A stretch of DNA of 64,000 bases. Source: Trebouxia sp. TZW2008. Lineage: Eukaryota > Chlorophyta > Trebouxiophyceae > Trebouxiales > Trebouxiaceae. The position numbers and the translations under genes are program-made. The stretch lies in assembly GCA_002118135.1 (NCBI GenBank), contig BDIU01000110.1, forward strand, positions 186,001 to 250,000, read 5' to 3'. Below the pieces are notes generated by a model. It saw nothing but the letters and a program-made list of their open reading frames with translations. It searched no databases and was not told the origin of the DNA. This document shows positions 34,501 through 43,520 of this stretch, one piece after another. Every line of letters begins with the position of its first letter. The stretch's first letter is position 1.

Positions 34501-35941
34501 GTACCAAGTCGACAGTCAATGACCTGCATGGCTCCACGTTAGCTCAAACTAGAAGTCAACATTGCATCAGCAAGCATAGATTCAGAACGTTGAGCATCCG
34601 AGTGAAAGTGTGTATGCTTTTGCAAGATGAGACAACAGCTGCACTCACAAGCATGGATCATGACGGCTGCCTGTGTCTGAGTATCGTGTGTGCATTATAG
34701 GGTGGACGACAGGACAACAGCTGCACCGATAAGTCTGGGTCATCAAGACCTCCTATGTTTGAGTAATTATGTGTGCACCACAGGGTGGGACAACAGACAT
34801 AGCGCCCCTGTTCACTTCGCTGGAAGACAGTGACTTCACCTATGATGACACCAAAGAGGAAGAGCAAAAGGAAAAGCAGGCCAAGCAGTCCTCAGCCAAA
34901 CAGGTGAGACTTGCAAAAGCAGCAGAAATGACATTCTGTAAATGCATTTATTTGGCATGACAACATTGTCCGCTTTACAATGTACATCGTTGTTGCAAAG
35001 CTCAGAAGTAAGAGGCGTGGCAAACCAGCACCGGGCTGATATACATCTGGCATCCTCGGCGGAATGTGCAGGCATGATTACTGATTCAGTGAGAACCAGT
35101 CTTCTTAGAGGCAGTCAAGATTTTTTGAGAAGCTGCACACCAACACTGTTGAGTGTGTTGGCTTCATTCTGCCTTGAATTTGGTGTCTGAACATGCAGGA
35201 TAAGGAAGAGCCCAGCGCTACATCCCAGACTGCAGCTAAAAGCCCTCCTGTCCAAACCGCAAGCCCTGCCCCTGTCAAGAAGAAGACTAAACTGAAGCTT
35301 GGCTACAGGTGAGTTGGCTGCGATCTTGAGCATTTGGTCAGGCACCTGTACAGCGTCTGTCTTTGTGCCTGTCTGTCTGCCTGCCTACACGCCTGTCTCG
35401 CTGTATGTCTGTCTGGCTGTCTGTCAATTTGCATCTCTGTGTGTGCTTTGGAGATGTCCCCAAGCAGGTGTATTAATTCGAGACCAGGGCTACAAGATAC
35501 ACAAGTCAGATGTGCCATCCAGAATCGTGTGTGGTGGTATTCAGTGTCATGCTATTGCAAGCCTGCTTGGTGGTTGCAAGGCACAGCAATGCTCGTGGCC
35601 AGGGTGATTGATCGCACAAGCTCCCTATGCAATTCACTGTTGACTTTGAGCCTGCTCAGACTGACACACATCTAGCCTAAGATGTGCTACACCAGGTTGC
35701 CTGTGTCTCAAGACATGTTCAATGCAGGGAAAAAGATGAACTGAAACGGCTGCCTGCTGAAATTGATGCTTTGACAGCCAAAAAGGCCAAGATAGAGCAG
35801 ATGCTGGAATCATCACATCATCAAACCGACACCAATCACCAAAAGGTTGATGAGGCGTGGATTTTGTTGGCCAAGGTGGTTGATGAAATTGATGTCAAAA
35901 CTGAAAGGTGGCTTGAGCTTGAGGATTTAGCAGAGCAGTAG
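26953..35941 (+). CDS. ABCF: ABC-F family ATPase with two nucleotide-binding domains and a probable organelle-targeting N-terminus, 15 exons
   Basis: Exons: 26953-27294, 27497-27770, 28304-28464, 28762-28871, 30103-30313, 30714-30875, 31276-31332, 31994-32138, 32617-32696, 33092-33230, 33789-33925, 34356-34439, 34784-34903, 35199-35308, 35728-35941; 2346 nt, 781 aa. ABC-F proteins lack membrane domains and act on ribosomes as translation factors. Residues 1-75 are rich in Ser, Arg and Gln without acids, like a plastid transit peptide. NBD1: Walker A GANGCGKST, signature FSGGWQMRIALARLL, Walker B LLLLDEPTNHLD, switch His in IIVSHDKDLL. The linker KIAQLEDFVARFGAGTK matches the ABC-F interdomain motif. 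NBD2: GANGAGKTT, LSGGEKARVALAAFAL, LLLLDEASNHLD, AITHNKAFAE. A charged coiled-coil tail (about 711-781) resembles Uup/ABCF5-type C-termini. Introns 3 and 11 use GC donors (GCATGT, GCAAGT). Many introns contain duplicated exon edges. Confidence 0.92.
28498..28554 (+). repeat. (TGC)19 microsatellite in ABCF intron 3
   Basis: An uninterrupted run of 19 TGC triplets starts 33 nt after the GC splice donor at 28465. On the minus strand it would read as polyglutamine, polyserine or polyalanine, but it is intronic in the model. Confidence 0.95.
28608..28680 (+). repeat. Duplicate of ABCF exon 4 acceptor and start
   Basis: GCATGCAGATGCACATTGCT with CAGCAGCTGGGCCTGGCAGA repeats the true junction GCATGCAGATGCGCATTGCC with TTGCTGCTGGGCCCCGCAGG at 28754. 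The copy preserves the AG acceptor and loses the frame after some 50 bp. Confidence 0.8.
29020..29380 (+). repeat. Three further copies of ABCF exon 4 end (Walker B plus donor), period about 150 bp
   Basis: After the real Walker B exon (to 28871) the downstream intron holds three copies of CTTGTTGAGCCCACTAATCA followed by CCTTGACCAGTATGCT or a near variant, at about 29038, 29188 and 29337. Each translates partly as a LLVEPTNHLDQYA-like peptide. The catalytic Asp-Glu pair is changed to Val-Glu in all three. Each keeps a GTATGC donor where the real exon has GTACGC. Sequence between the copies is also repeated, indicating tandem duplication. Confidence 0.92.
29970..30068 (+). repeat. Duplicate of ABCF exon 5 start (switch-histidine exon)
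   Basis: TGCAACTCCTCAGGCGGAGT and GACCTGCTTCAAGATGCCTG repeat CGCAACTCCTCAGGTGGAGT and GACCTCCTTCAAGATGCATG of the true exon about 125 bp downstream. In the copy, TCCCATGAC (switch His) has become TTGCGTGAC, so the catalytic residue is lost. Confidence 0.88.
30385..30465 (+). repeat. Dispersed intronic element, copy d
   Basis: GCTAGGTTTGTACGGGACAA, GTCCTGTCTCGCTAGGCTTG and CATCAGTGTCGTC place this with the other copies. It lies in ABCF intron 5, on the gene's own strand. Confidence 0.55.
31394..31860 (+). repeat. Tandem repeat, about 127-150 bp unit, four copies, in ABCF intron 7
   Basis: Blocks ACTTGCTTGCTTGCTGTAAG with ACCTGCTGTCAT, CAGACAGCTGCTTGCTGCTG and GACAATGCACTGTTGCTTG recur at about 31394, 31546, 31673 and 31804. 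The unit bears no clear relation to an exon. The intron is otherwise unremarkable. Confidence 0.85.
32914..32990 (+). repeat. Duplicate of ABCF exon 10 acceptor and start
   Basis: TGTTGGTTCTCAGGATGTGT with CAATAGATCAGGGAGCTTTG repeats TTTTGGTTCTCAGGATTTGC with CAATGGACCAGCGAGCTTTG at 33079. The acceptor TCTCAG is intact in the copy. An in-frame stop (TAG) replaces the codon for Met-Asp. Confidence 0.85.
33450..33725 (+). repeat. Two duplicates of ABCF exon 11 start (ABC signature exon)
   Basis: The copy at 33645-33717 has GGTGACTTGAGTGGAGGTGA and GCCTTTGCATTAGTGCCCTG, against the true GGTGACTTGAGTGGTGGTGA and GCCTTTGCACTGGTTCCCTG. It still encodes an LSGGEKAR-like peptide but breaks before Walker B, where CTGAATTAAG introduces a stop. 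An older copy at about 33468-33520 begins TACTTGAGTGGGGGCAGGAA. Both lie upstream of the true exon. Confidence 0.88.
34180..34245 (+). repeat. Duplicate of ABCF exon 12 acceptor and start
   Basis: GCAGGTGTTTGACATTACCA with TTGTGTTC and CACGCTTGG parallels GCAGGTGTTTGAGGGTGCCA with TCGTGGCA and CACAACAAA at 34352. The acceptor is retained. The frame diverges within 40 bp. Confidence 0.7.
34620..34745 (+). repeat. Two duplicates of ABCF exon 13 acceptor and start
   Basis: A block of about 80 bp ending in a GTGTGTGCA(T/C)-(T/C)A(T/C)AGGGTGG acceptor and ACAACAG exon start appears near 34690 and again at the true exon (34784). A third partial block starts near 34625 (GAGACAACAGCTGCACTCAC). Intervening CATCAAGACC-like sequence is repeated as well. 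Confidence 0.7.
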
Positions 35942-36261
35942 TGAGTGTCATTTGTAGTCCTTTTGCATGCTCTGAAGTCTGTCCAGATATTGGTTGTCCT
36001 GCTGGTGAAGTTCCCGTCTGCAGCTCATTTACTGCACAAAGATCAGATACAACTTAGTAAGCTGAGGTCTACTCATACTTTGCTATACAATGTAGTATGT
36101 GGTGTTAGCACAGGTAAGGAAGGCGAGGTTTGATTGCACAAGACTCGAGCATTCTGTGTCTACAAGCTCAGGGAAGCATGAATTACATGGCACTGCACTG
36201 ACAATCAACTATCAGGAAACTCTGCTTGACTTGGGGGTTCACCTTGACCAGACGTGCTGGT
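35942..36261. other. Convergent 3' region between the ABCF and F-box genes
   Basis: The plus-strand ABCF gene ends at 35941 and the minus-strand F-box gene ends at 36262. The 320 bp between should be the two 3' UTRs. No feature is recognised. Confidence 0.5.
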
Positions 36262-37326
36262 TCAGAAATGCGGAAGGCTGCCTCCTGTGGTTCCAAGGTC
36301 CTTTGCCACACTATATGCGACATCTGCTGTAGCGTCCCAGCTGTCATCAGCTATGATCAAATTGCTGACGCTGCAAGCAATACTGTGAACTAAACCAGGC
36401 TTAGTCAACTTTGCTGTCAATCGGATCGGCCCGTGCGGTATTGTCAGCATCAGGCACTGTAGCTCACTGCTTGGACCAACACTGAGAACTGGGGTCACAA
36501 GATCATTGTCAATGTCATGGTACAGCCTCAAGACTAGTCCTTGCAAGTTGGGCAGCTCAGCATAGCTTTGCACATCGCTTTCATGCGCAATCAAGTGCGC
36601 AAACCTAAGATTGGGTTTTAGCTGGGCCAATGGAATACTAGGGTAACGCAGTGGCCATGGCAACCGAAGACCTTCCAGGCTTTCAAGACCCTTGTTGCCC
36701 TTGAACACAAACATTGGTGATGACGCCCGATAACCCGTGTCTAGAGAGCACTGCAGATGCAGCGACTTCAGCCAGCGAAGGCGATGGAAGCCTGAAAGAT
36801 CAAAATCTTTGGGAGATTGAGCCTTGGTGTCAAAACTCAGTTTCAAATGCTGGATCGTGCTCGGCATCAGCATCAGCAAGTGCTGAGGGTCTCCATCGTA
36901 GTGTATGTGGCATATCTTGAGCAGGCACAGGCTTGTAAGTGTAAGCACAGCCAGCCTGAATGCTGTAAGTGTTTCAGTGTACCTATCGTCTCCGCAAACT
37001 TCTAAAGCTATAGACTCCAGATGACAAAAGCTCTGCTGTTGGTACTTCAACCGCATCCACTGCAGAATGCTCTGGGGTCCAAGCTCGTTTATGTAGGTAA
37101 TTGTGTGAGGGATCAGCAAGGACTTTGGCTGGACTTTAGCAGAGGCAACCTGCCAGCACTTGTTGATAGCAGCGCATCGGATCATGTCCTGTATATCGTC
37201 TATATGGCTTAAAATGCATGCCACAAGCTCCTCATTTTGCAAGACATGTGCAACAGCCTGCAGAGACAGGAAAAACTTTTGCATAGTGGAAGACAGGCTA
37301 GCTGTCAGATGCGCTGAGCTCTTCAT
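36262..37326 (-). CDS. F-box / leucine-rich-repeat-like protein, intronless
   Basis: A single 354-aa frame with an ATG start at 37326. Residues about 27-65 (LQNEELVACILSHIDDIQDM followed by IRCAAINKCWQVASAK) have the pattern of an F-box. The rest is leucine-rich, with irregular LRR-like strands such as HLKLSF, WLKSLHLQCSL, GLESLEGLRLPWPL and LQGLVLRLYHD. F-box proteins bind SKP1 and bring substrates to SCF ubiquitin ligases; the LRR part would choose the target, which is unknown. It is one of only a few intronless genes in an intron-rich window, which fits either retroposition or membership of an expanded intron-poor F-box family. The C-terminal 40 residues lack repeat character. Confidence 0.8.
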   Translation of the reverse strand: MKSSAHLTASLSSTMQKFFLSLQAVAHVLQNEELVACILSHIDDIQDMIRCAAINKCWQVASAKVQPKSLLIPHTITYINELGPQSILQWMRLKYQQQSFCHLESIALEVCGDDRYTETLTAFRLAVLTLTSLCLLKICHIHYDGDPQHLLMLMPSTIQHLKLSFDTKAQSPKDFDLSGFHRLRWLKSLHLQCSLDTGYRASSPMFVFKGNKGLESLEGLRLPWPLRYPSIPLAQLKPNLRFAHLIAHESDVQSYAELPNLQGLVLRLYHDIDNDLVTPVLSVGPSSELQCLMLTIPHGPIRLTAKLTKPGLVHSIACSVSNLIIADDSWDATADVAYSVAKDLGTTGGSLPHF

Positions 37327-37923
37327 TGAATCTGATCATCATTGAAAGCCCTCTCCATTAGCAGCTTGTGTGGCTCAACGCACGGCATATGTGTCTCAGA
37401 AAATGTGAATGCCGATTGGCTACAAGTGTGCTAGGCCAATACTTCTGGTACTGTACTGCCAGTCTGTTGCTTATGCATTGCCAATGATAGACGGCGCTTC
37501 TTAGCTCTGCAGTGCTTGACTGATGGCCTGCATAGACATGACACTGACGTGTGGGCACTAAACGCAGCGTCCTCGCAAACTCTTAGAACCCCCTCCGACC
37601 GGACTTCTTTTGCTACCTGTCACACCCTCGGTATGTCAAGCCCCTGGCTCCCAAACGGAACAAGGTCTCTGTTGTGATCAAGCAGCCGTGCACGAGCGCA
37701 AACTTTCACTTGTTTGCCGAAAGGGAAAGACGCCTGGAAGGCCTTGGACTTGGTGAGTGTGCTACGTCTAGCTTTGGCTGACAGAGAATGCAGGGGCTGA
37801 CAGGGGCCACGCCCGCGCTAGATCAGCTGAGAAGAGCTGTGAGAAGACGAAACGTTTCAACACCTTCGCTCGGACCTCGCGGGCGATGTCGCGGGCAGCT
37901 CACACTCCAATTCCTGCATCACT
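37327..37923. promoter_or_regulatory. Shared upstream region of F-box and small membrane protein genes
   Basis: Two genes diverge from this 597-bp stretch. It includes an open frame at about 37567-37752 without ATG that ends at a GTGAGT; this may be a 5' UTR exon. An ATG at 37788 starts an overlapping out-of-frame 105-codon frame upstream of the chosen start. No promoter motif can be defended. Confidence 0.35.
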
Positions 37924-38382
37924 ATGCTTGCAACAACGCGCGTGACTGCAAGTGTCCAACCGTGTCATCGTCTTGCATATGGCTCAGGAGCTGCGTTCAG
38001 ACCCGCCCAGCAAGGCTTAAATCAAAGGACTGTACGCTCAGCTTGCCCACGCCACATTACAAGAGCAAGGGAGGACAGCGATCAGAACCAGAAGCGCGGT
38101 CTTGATTGGGACAGTGCGTGGTCAAGTTTCAAAGAGGGCCTGAACAAGAACATACCTGAAGTTGAGGATCGCTCAACCAGATCACCAGAACCTCAAAAGC
38201 GGACAAGCAGTAAATCGCCGCAGTTCGCCAAAGACAGCAGAAGACAACTACGAGAAAATATCAAGAAGCAAGAAGATGTTGTGCTGGACTTTTGGAGCCA
38301 AGAGCTTTTCTTCAAAGCTGGAGGGGCGTTTATTGCAGTGTTGCTTGTCATCTTTCTAATCATTGGTGGCCCCAACCGATAA
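37924..38382 (+). CDS. Small membrane protein with a probable plastid transit peptide, intronless
   Basis: 152 aa. Residues 1-50 are rich in Ala, Arg, Ser, Thr and Gln and nearly free of acidic residues, as in chloroplast or mitochondrial presequences. Residues 55-120 are charged (DWDSAWSSFKEGLNKNIPEV; RRQLRENIKKQEDVVLDFW). Residues 129-147 form one hydrophobic helix (AGGAFIAVLLVIFLIIGG), after which the chain ends in PNR. I infer a single-pass organelle membrane protein with its basic, amphipathic part exposed. I do not recognise the family. The Met at 37924 is chosen because the targeting-like region begins there. A longer frame with an ATG at 37788 overlaps in another register but lacks any protein-like feature. 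TGTAA occurs near 38523 as a possible polyadenylation signal. Confidence 0.7.
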   Translation: MLATTRVTASVQPCHRLAYGSGAAFRPAQQGLNQRTVRSACPRHITRAREDSDQNQKRGLDWDSAWSSFKEGLNKNIPEVEDRSTRSPEPQKRTSSKSPQFAKDSRRQLRENIKKQEDVVLDFWSQELFFKAGGAFIAVLLVIFLIIGGPNR

Positions 38383-40698
38383 ACTCAAGGCTTACCAATT
38401 ATTCAGGCAGCATCTGAGAAGCTGATGCCAAAGCTGGCGCATATGCTGCACAATTCTGCATAAACAATTTTGTCTACAGGTTCATGCTGCGTGTGTGTAA
38501 CTCCACAGCTTGAGCTGAAGTTTGTAAAACATCTGTGCTGATTTGTTGTTTCAGAATGCTGGCAGCAAGCAGTATTTGGCACTCACAACTGTGAGGAGAT
38601 CAGCCAAAAGCAAAGTTTAGTTTTGTTTATTTTTGGACGTTCATTTGAGGCGCACGCTCACGACTGATGGCAATGAGTTGAGCAATGATGCATTAAGAAC
38701 ACTTAGAATGCCTGTACTCAGGATTTGACTTGATTGCATTGTAGTTGGACAAGCACTTTTGGTCTGTCGTTGAGATCTGCCTCAGCTTGGTATGGTTTGT
38801 CTCTGCTCAGCGTAAACAAGTATGGTATGCAATTTGGTAAGCATCATAAAATCAACAGCTTGATGCGGTAGCATGTCAGCAATCTTTTCCTTTTCCTGCA
38901 TGGTCAGCATTACATGTGTGTGCTGACAATCCCATGAGCCTGTACATACTTCTGCTTCGCGAAAGCACACTGCAATCTCATCAATGCACATCTGGTGCAT
39001 GCCTTGTGGTGACGTCAGCCTTGTCTGTTGTGACTGGTCCAGCTATTATAGCTCATGTGCAGCCTGATGTCCATGAAAGCACTGGTAGCAAACGAGGGTG
39101 TCTTCCCTGTGGTACCAGCAGGAGGGTCAACAGACAATGTCAACAATAAATTAACGCAAGACAGACACCTAAGCTAAAATAGGCATGCACTCAACTTTCT
39201 CGGCGTTCGTCACAAAGCACCTAGATAGCTAGGGAGATGAAGGAGAGGTGCTAGTGCTGCGATGCCACTCACATATCACAACACCTTGATGGTGTTTGAT
39301 GTTGTAAATAAAGCATCAAGAAGTGCTGGGAATAAAATGAAGGAAGATGCCAGTGCTGCAACATCATTACCACCTTGAACCCTAGGTATGAAAAGCTGCA
39401 TTTAGCCTGCTGACATGCACTAGCCAGCATTGCTAAGCCCATGCCCTGAAACAGAGTGAAGGGTGTTAGGTGCAAAGCTCAGAAGGTGAAGCCTCTGGCA
39501 CTTTCTGAGAAATCTGCCCAAACGGCCATGCTGGTCAGTACTGAGAATGGATGTGACTGTGTTGGGGGTGTGCTGAAAAAGAGGAGCATGACTAGCGCGA
39601 ATGTGCGCATAGGCAGGACAAGCAAAGAAGACGCAGTGGAGATCCCCAACAACACGTTTACAGCATCCAGTGCAAACCCAATGAAGATGGCCCCAGAGGT
39701 CTCATGTGTTTGAACAACTCAAGCTCATGGGATGGTCAAGCAGATCTAGAGCCTGTCAGTCACAAGCATCATGATCATGCTCAGCACAGGCTCTTGTAAG
39801 TGCGCGCTCAATGGCTTCTCGCATGCTCGTTGCTCAAGTCCTGACACTCAAGGTCTGCACAAGATTCTGACAGCCCTGTCTCACAGACAACGAGGACTGG
39901 CACCCCAGCGGCACTGTCAAGCAGGGCTGACTGCTAAGTATCACCATAGACAATGCAGGCTTCTGTTGCTCTGCCATGAATATACACGATGCACGACCAA
40001 GCGAAGACCGAACGTTAAGACTCTGCAGTGTCAGCTGGACCGGTCAATACGTGACAGATCGGGCTGCGTGAGAATATGCACCGCCCTACTAGACGAACAG
40101 CTGGTGATTGCCCTGATAGCACAGCTGCCGCACCGCTATCACATGCAACCGGCATGTCACATCACCCCCACAAGCAGATGTGAGCGCGGGATGGTGCTCG
40201 AAACCGCAAGCTCGACCTGTGCACTGAGCGCTCGAAGTCGGCCCTTGCTTGACACCAGCTTGCTGCCACCAAGACCGCACTGCCTCAAGCATTGTATACA
40301 CAAGTGTTGATCGAACGTCATCGTGACTCTGATCTCGTGTGTAAAGTCGACACCGAACCAATGTCGCCATAGCAACTGCTGCAGCAACTTCCAGCTGTCT
40401 TGCGCAGCATGCAAGCTGTACTCTCCTCCTCTGTCCCTGTCAGGAAGCTCCAGCAAGACTGCCAAACTTCCTTCCTGATAGGCATGTTAGCAATCATTAG
40501 AGTCATTTGCGGCCTTTGACATCGGTCACCTGTGGCGATCTCGCAAACCGTCGCCTCATGAGCCACAAGTCGGCGCTGACCTTGGGTGAGCGAGGACCAA
40601 TCGATGTGCTGTCACAGTAGTGTTCGGCACCTTTATTGTGTTTCCTTCTGACGCGTCGAAATTCTGCAGCTGAAAGCACGTTCTGCAGGCTGCCTCAT
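38383..40698. other. Region without a confident gene
   Basis: The first part is presumably the 3' UTR of the small membrane protein. On minus, about 39475-39700 contains an open stretch whose translation is strongly hydrophobic (TSGAIFIGFALDAVNVLLGI, then LLVLPMRTFALVMLLFF). It could be a transmembrane exon, but I could not chain it to others with matching phases. Three overlapping minus-strand frames at 40089-40566 are mutually exclusive and have no domain. Confidence 0.35.
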
Positions 40699-41937
40699 AT
40701 GTCCAGCGCACCGCTCTATTGCTGCAACAACAGGACACTGAGGAACGGAAGTTCTGCAAGCAACTATGCAAAAACTTCGCAGCGCCTCTTCAAGCGTAAA
40801 CTACACACACTCCTGCGCCCATTAAGCAGCCTTCAAGGTGGGCATTTGAGGGTGGCACACAGAAATATCCTGTGCCAAACTTTAGGACTGCTGACTGCGT
40901 GTGAGATCCAGTCTGCATCAGGTTGGCACTGGACTAGGATCAATGCTGTGATCATACCTGCAGGTCACAGTAAGCCCCACTTCCAGCCAAACTGGCTTAG
41001 GCCCAAGGTGTTATGTCAAGCCAAGGCACAGCAGCACATACACGGTTTGGGGCCAGACATCAGCCAACTGAAACCCCATCTGCAGCGGCAATGGGATGCA
41101 GCTGCAAACAGCGATCTTGGCGACATAGTCATCACTCCGCAATCCAACAAAATTGTGCAATGGTCCTGTCAAGAATGCCCTGATGGGCATGCACATGTGT
41201 GGCAAACAAAGGTGCAAAACAGATCCAATGGCAATGGCTGTCCATACTGCGCTGGCAAGATGGTGTGTCAGCACAATTCTCTTGCTACCAGAGCCCCCCA
41301 CATTGCTGCAGAGTTGGACTTGCAAGCTAATGGCCGGACCCCGGATGACTATACTCACCACAGCAATGCTAAGGTTGCTTGGAAGTGTTCTACTTGCCAC
41401 CACGCATGGGTAGCCCCCATCAGTCGACGCACCATACAAGGCTCTGGATGCCCCATGTGCGCCCGTGAACGAGCAAAGAAGCAGCAACAGCAACCTTCCT
41501 TGGCAGCTTCTGGTCCTGCAGTGATGGGATTTTGGGACTATGAGGAAAATGAGCTTGCCGGTCTTGATCCTGAGCGCATCACCATGGGCAGTGGAAGGAT
41601 TGTGCACTGGATGTGCAGCAAATGCCCTCTGGGTTTGAAACATAGTTGGACAGGTCCTGCTGCCCGGCAATGCAACACAAGACAGCCTGGATTGCAAGGG
41701 TGTCCATGTTGCGCGGGCCATAAAGCGTGCAAATGCAACTGCTTGCAGACACTATACCCTGAGGTTGCTGCTGAGTGGGATTTTTCAAAGAACAGGACTA
41801 CTCCTGTTGACCACACTGCATCTTCTAGATTTGTAGCTTGGTGGCTGAATAGCAAGCGGGGAAGTTGGCAGCAATCAATTAGCGTACGTACTAGAAATGC
41901 ACTTCAACTCAGCAAGTACTCTCCAATTGTGTTGTGA
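40699..41937 (+). CDS. Protein with tandem zinc-ribbon (treble-clef type) modules, targeting-like N-terminus; 3' end uncertain
   Basis: Continuous frame of 412 codons from the first ATG (40699). Residues 1-60 are basic and Ser/Asn-rich, like an organelle presequence. Three modules follow, each with a W-x-C-x-x-C...H-x-W core and a C-P-x-C close: WSCQEC/HAHVW/CPYCAGK near 155-195, WKCSTC/HAWVAP/CPMCARE near 228-258, WMCSKCPLG/HSWTGP/CPCCAGHK near 304-348. Inter-module spacers read AAELDLQANGRTPDDY or AAEWDFSKNRTTPVDH, as in the plant and bacterial zinc-ribbon repeat family PF14311. A fourth module starts (WWLNSKRGSWQQSIS) but lacks Cys and runs into a GTACGT donor at 41884. The last 18 codons may therefore be intron and the protein may continue. 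Nucleic-acid binding is inferred, not shown. Confidence 0.7.
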   Translation: MSSAPLYCCNNRTLRNGSSASNYAKTSQRLFKRKLHTLLRPLSSLQGGHLRVAHRNILCQTLGLLTACEIQSASGWHWTRINAVIIPAGHSKPHFQPNWLRPKVLCQAKAQQHIHGLGPDISQLKPHLQRQWDAAANSDLGDIVITPQSNKIVQWSCQECPDGHAHVWQTKVQNRSNGNGCPYCAGKMVCQHNSLATRAPHIAAELDLQANGRTPDDYTHHSNAKVAWKCSTCHHAWVAPISRRTIQGSGCPMCARERAKKQQQQPSLAASGPAVMGFWDYEENELAGLDPERITMGSGRIVHWMCSKCPLGLKHSWTGPAARQCNTRQPGLQGCPCCAGHKACKCNCLQTLYPEVAAEWDFSKNRTTPVDHTASSRFVAWWLNSKRGSWQQSISVRTRNALQLSKYSPIVL

Positions 41938-43159
41938 CTGACTGCAGTGTTTTATCAAATGCTGTTTTGGGCCAAGAGCTGTCCATTATGAGGCAGCAAC
42001 TTTACATGCAGCGTATTTAAGCAGCTGCATGCATCTTTGACGTAGCGGTTGCTTGCACACAAGCCATACTATATGATATTTGATACGAAGTGGTGTGAAA
42101 GTTGACATCGTGAAGTGACACATTTGCCTATCTGACTGCCTATCGTTGTATAGGGTTACTTGCAAATGCAATTGACTTAGTGAATTGAGTTGCATCGTCG
42201 TCAACAAGTCGACACCACAAAGTTGGCTGCCCATTTCAAAATTTGGCAGGTTTGGTGAAAAGGCTGCAAAAATTACATGGCTCTGGCAGAAGCCTTGATC
42301 TAGAAGGTCAGGAATTTGAAACACTAGGGCAGCATACACAATTGCTTGCCTGCAGCACGCATCTGGCCATTCAAACAACTGTCAACTGTGCCGCAGTGCA
42401 GTGTATGCGCAGCATCAACATTGATCAATTGAATATGATCCTCTGACAGCGCTTTTGTCAGCTTGCTATGGTTTGTACCTTGTGCGTCCAGCAGGTCAAC
42501 ATGCACAGCCAAATGAGAAAACTTATGACGCACACTCAAGCTGTTGCAAATTGCTGTGGGCATATGAACGGCTGCTCCAAACTTACACTTAACCTTTACT
42601 GTTCAATTTTGGAATCAGGCATGCTCCTGGGTAACGAACTTCTCTCTAGAGAGTCTCACCCATCCTGGTTGCTGCTGAGAGACAAGCTGCGTCTGCCTCT
42701 CTGTTTGCTGTTGCTGCTAGTCTGGGCAACTTGTCACAGGTGTCTACTCAGCACAATGGTCATCCGCCGCATTGCCAAAAAGCTGTGTTAGAGCCAGCAG
42801 AGTATTCAGGAAGCAGCCATGGCAATCCATTCTGTATAGCTGTAACAACCTTCACACAATAATCGCAAGAGCACTGAGAGCATTTCGCAATGGTTGTGTG
42901 TAGATCATACAAGAGCATCTGCTGTTATCCAAGATGGACTGAGTGGCGGCTCAAAACTCAACCTGTAACGCTCAACTGAATCAGACTCAATTGCAGAGCA
43001 TTCTTGTCTGTGACTCGGCTCCTACGCATGCTGATTGCCGTGACCGGTGCTCAATCTGTTACAACAGTCCAACAGCAATGGCAAGGTGCCCTACCATGCA
43101 TTTAGCCCCAGTGACGGTGGCAAGCGCATCCTTGCATGCTTGGAGCCCAGCCATTCAAC

Positions 43160-43520
43160 AACACAAGGTGGTGCAGATGGGCAAGCTTGGATTCATCGAA
43201 GTCCAAATGCGCAAGCAGCGTGATAAGTTTCGTCATGTAGTGTCAGGTGACAACGGTGGCATCAACTGGTAAGCATGTACAGCATGTGTCACACCTTGTC
43301 ATGCTGTTAGCTTTTCACAAGACATAACTGCCGAGATCCTGAGACATTTGCCACCATCATTTGCGGGCAATAATGCAAGTGATGCCCCAAAAGTCTGATA
43401 TTTGTAGGGACTGACAAGGGCTGCGGTCAAAATTATGCCTGGCTTATCAGGTGTCATTCAGCCCAGCGCAGCAGGATCAAGTCAAGAAATCATGCCACAG
43501 ATGGGGCTCACAATGCTTCA
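43160..43520 (+). CDS. Possible terminal exons of an unidentified gene (perhaps the zinc-ribbon gene)
   Basis: Open text VVQMGKLGFIEVQMRKQRDK then FRHVVSGDNGGIN ends at a GTAAGC donor (43271). After the acceptor TTATCAG at 43448 it continues in a matching phase as WCHSAQRSRIKSRNHATDG to a TAG near 43520. I cannot identify the protein or prove a link to the gene at 40699; the intervening 1.2 kb shows no clear exon. Confidence 0.3.

Noticed and set aside
37567..37752. Exon-like open frame ending at GTGAGT upstream of the small membrane protein
   Set aside because: It has no ATG, an in-frame stop just upstream and no recognisable homology; the following intron would be about 36 nt. At most a 5' UTR piece.
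37788..38105. 105-codon frame overlapping the small membrane protein
   Set aside because: It shows arginine-rich low-information sequence, whereas the overlapping frame has a presequence-like start and a clear membrane helix.
39456..39713. Plus-strand 85-codon frame
   Set aside because: It is the complement of a strongly hydrophobic minus-strand stretch and carries no domain; neither strand could be built into a gene.
40089..40566. Three overlapping minus-strand frames
   Set aside because: They are mutually exclusive registers of the same GC-rich stretch; no splice chain or motif favours any of them.
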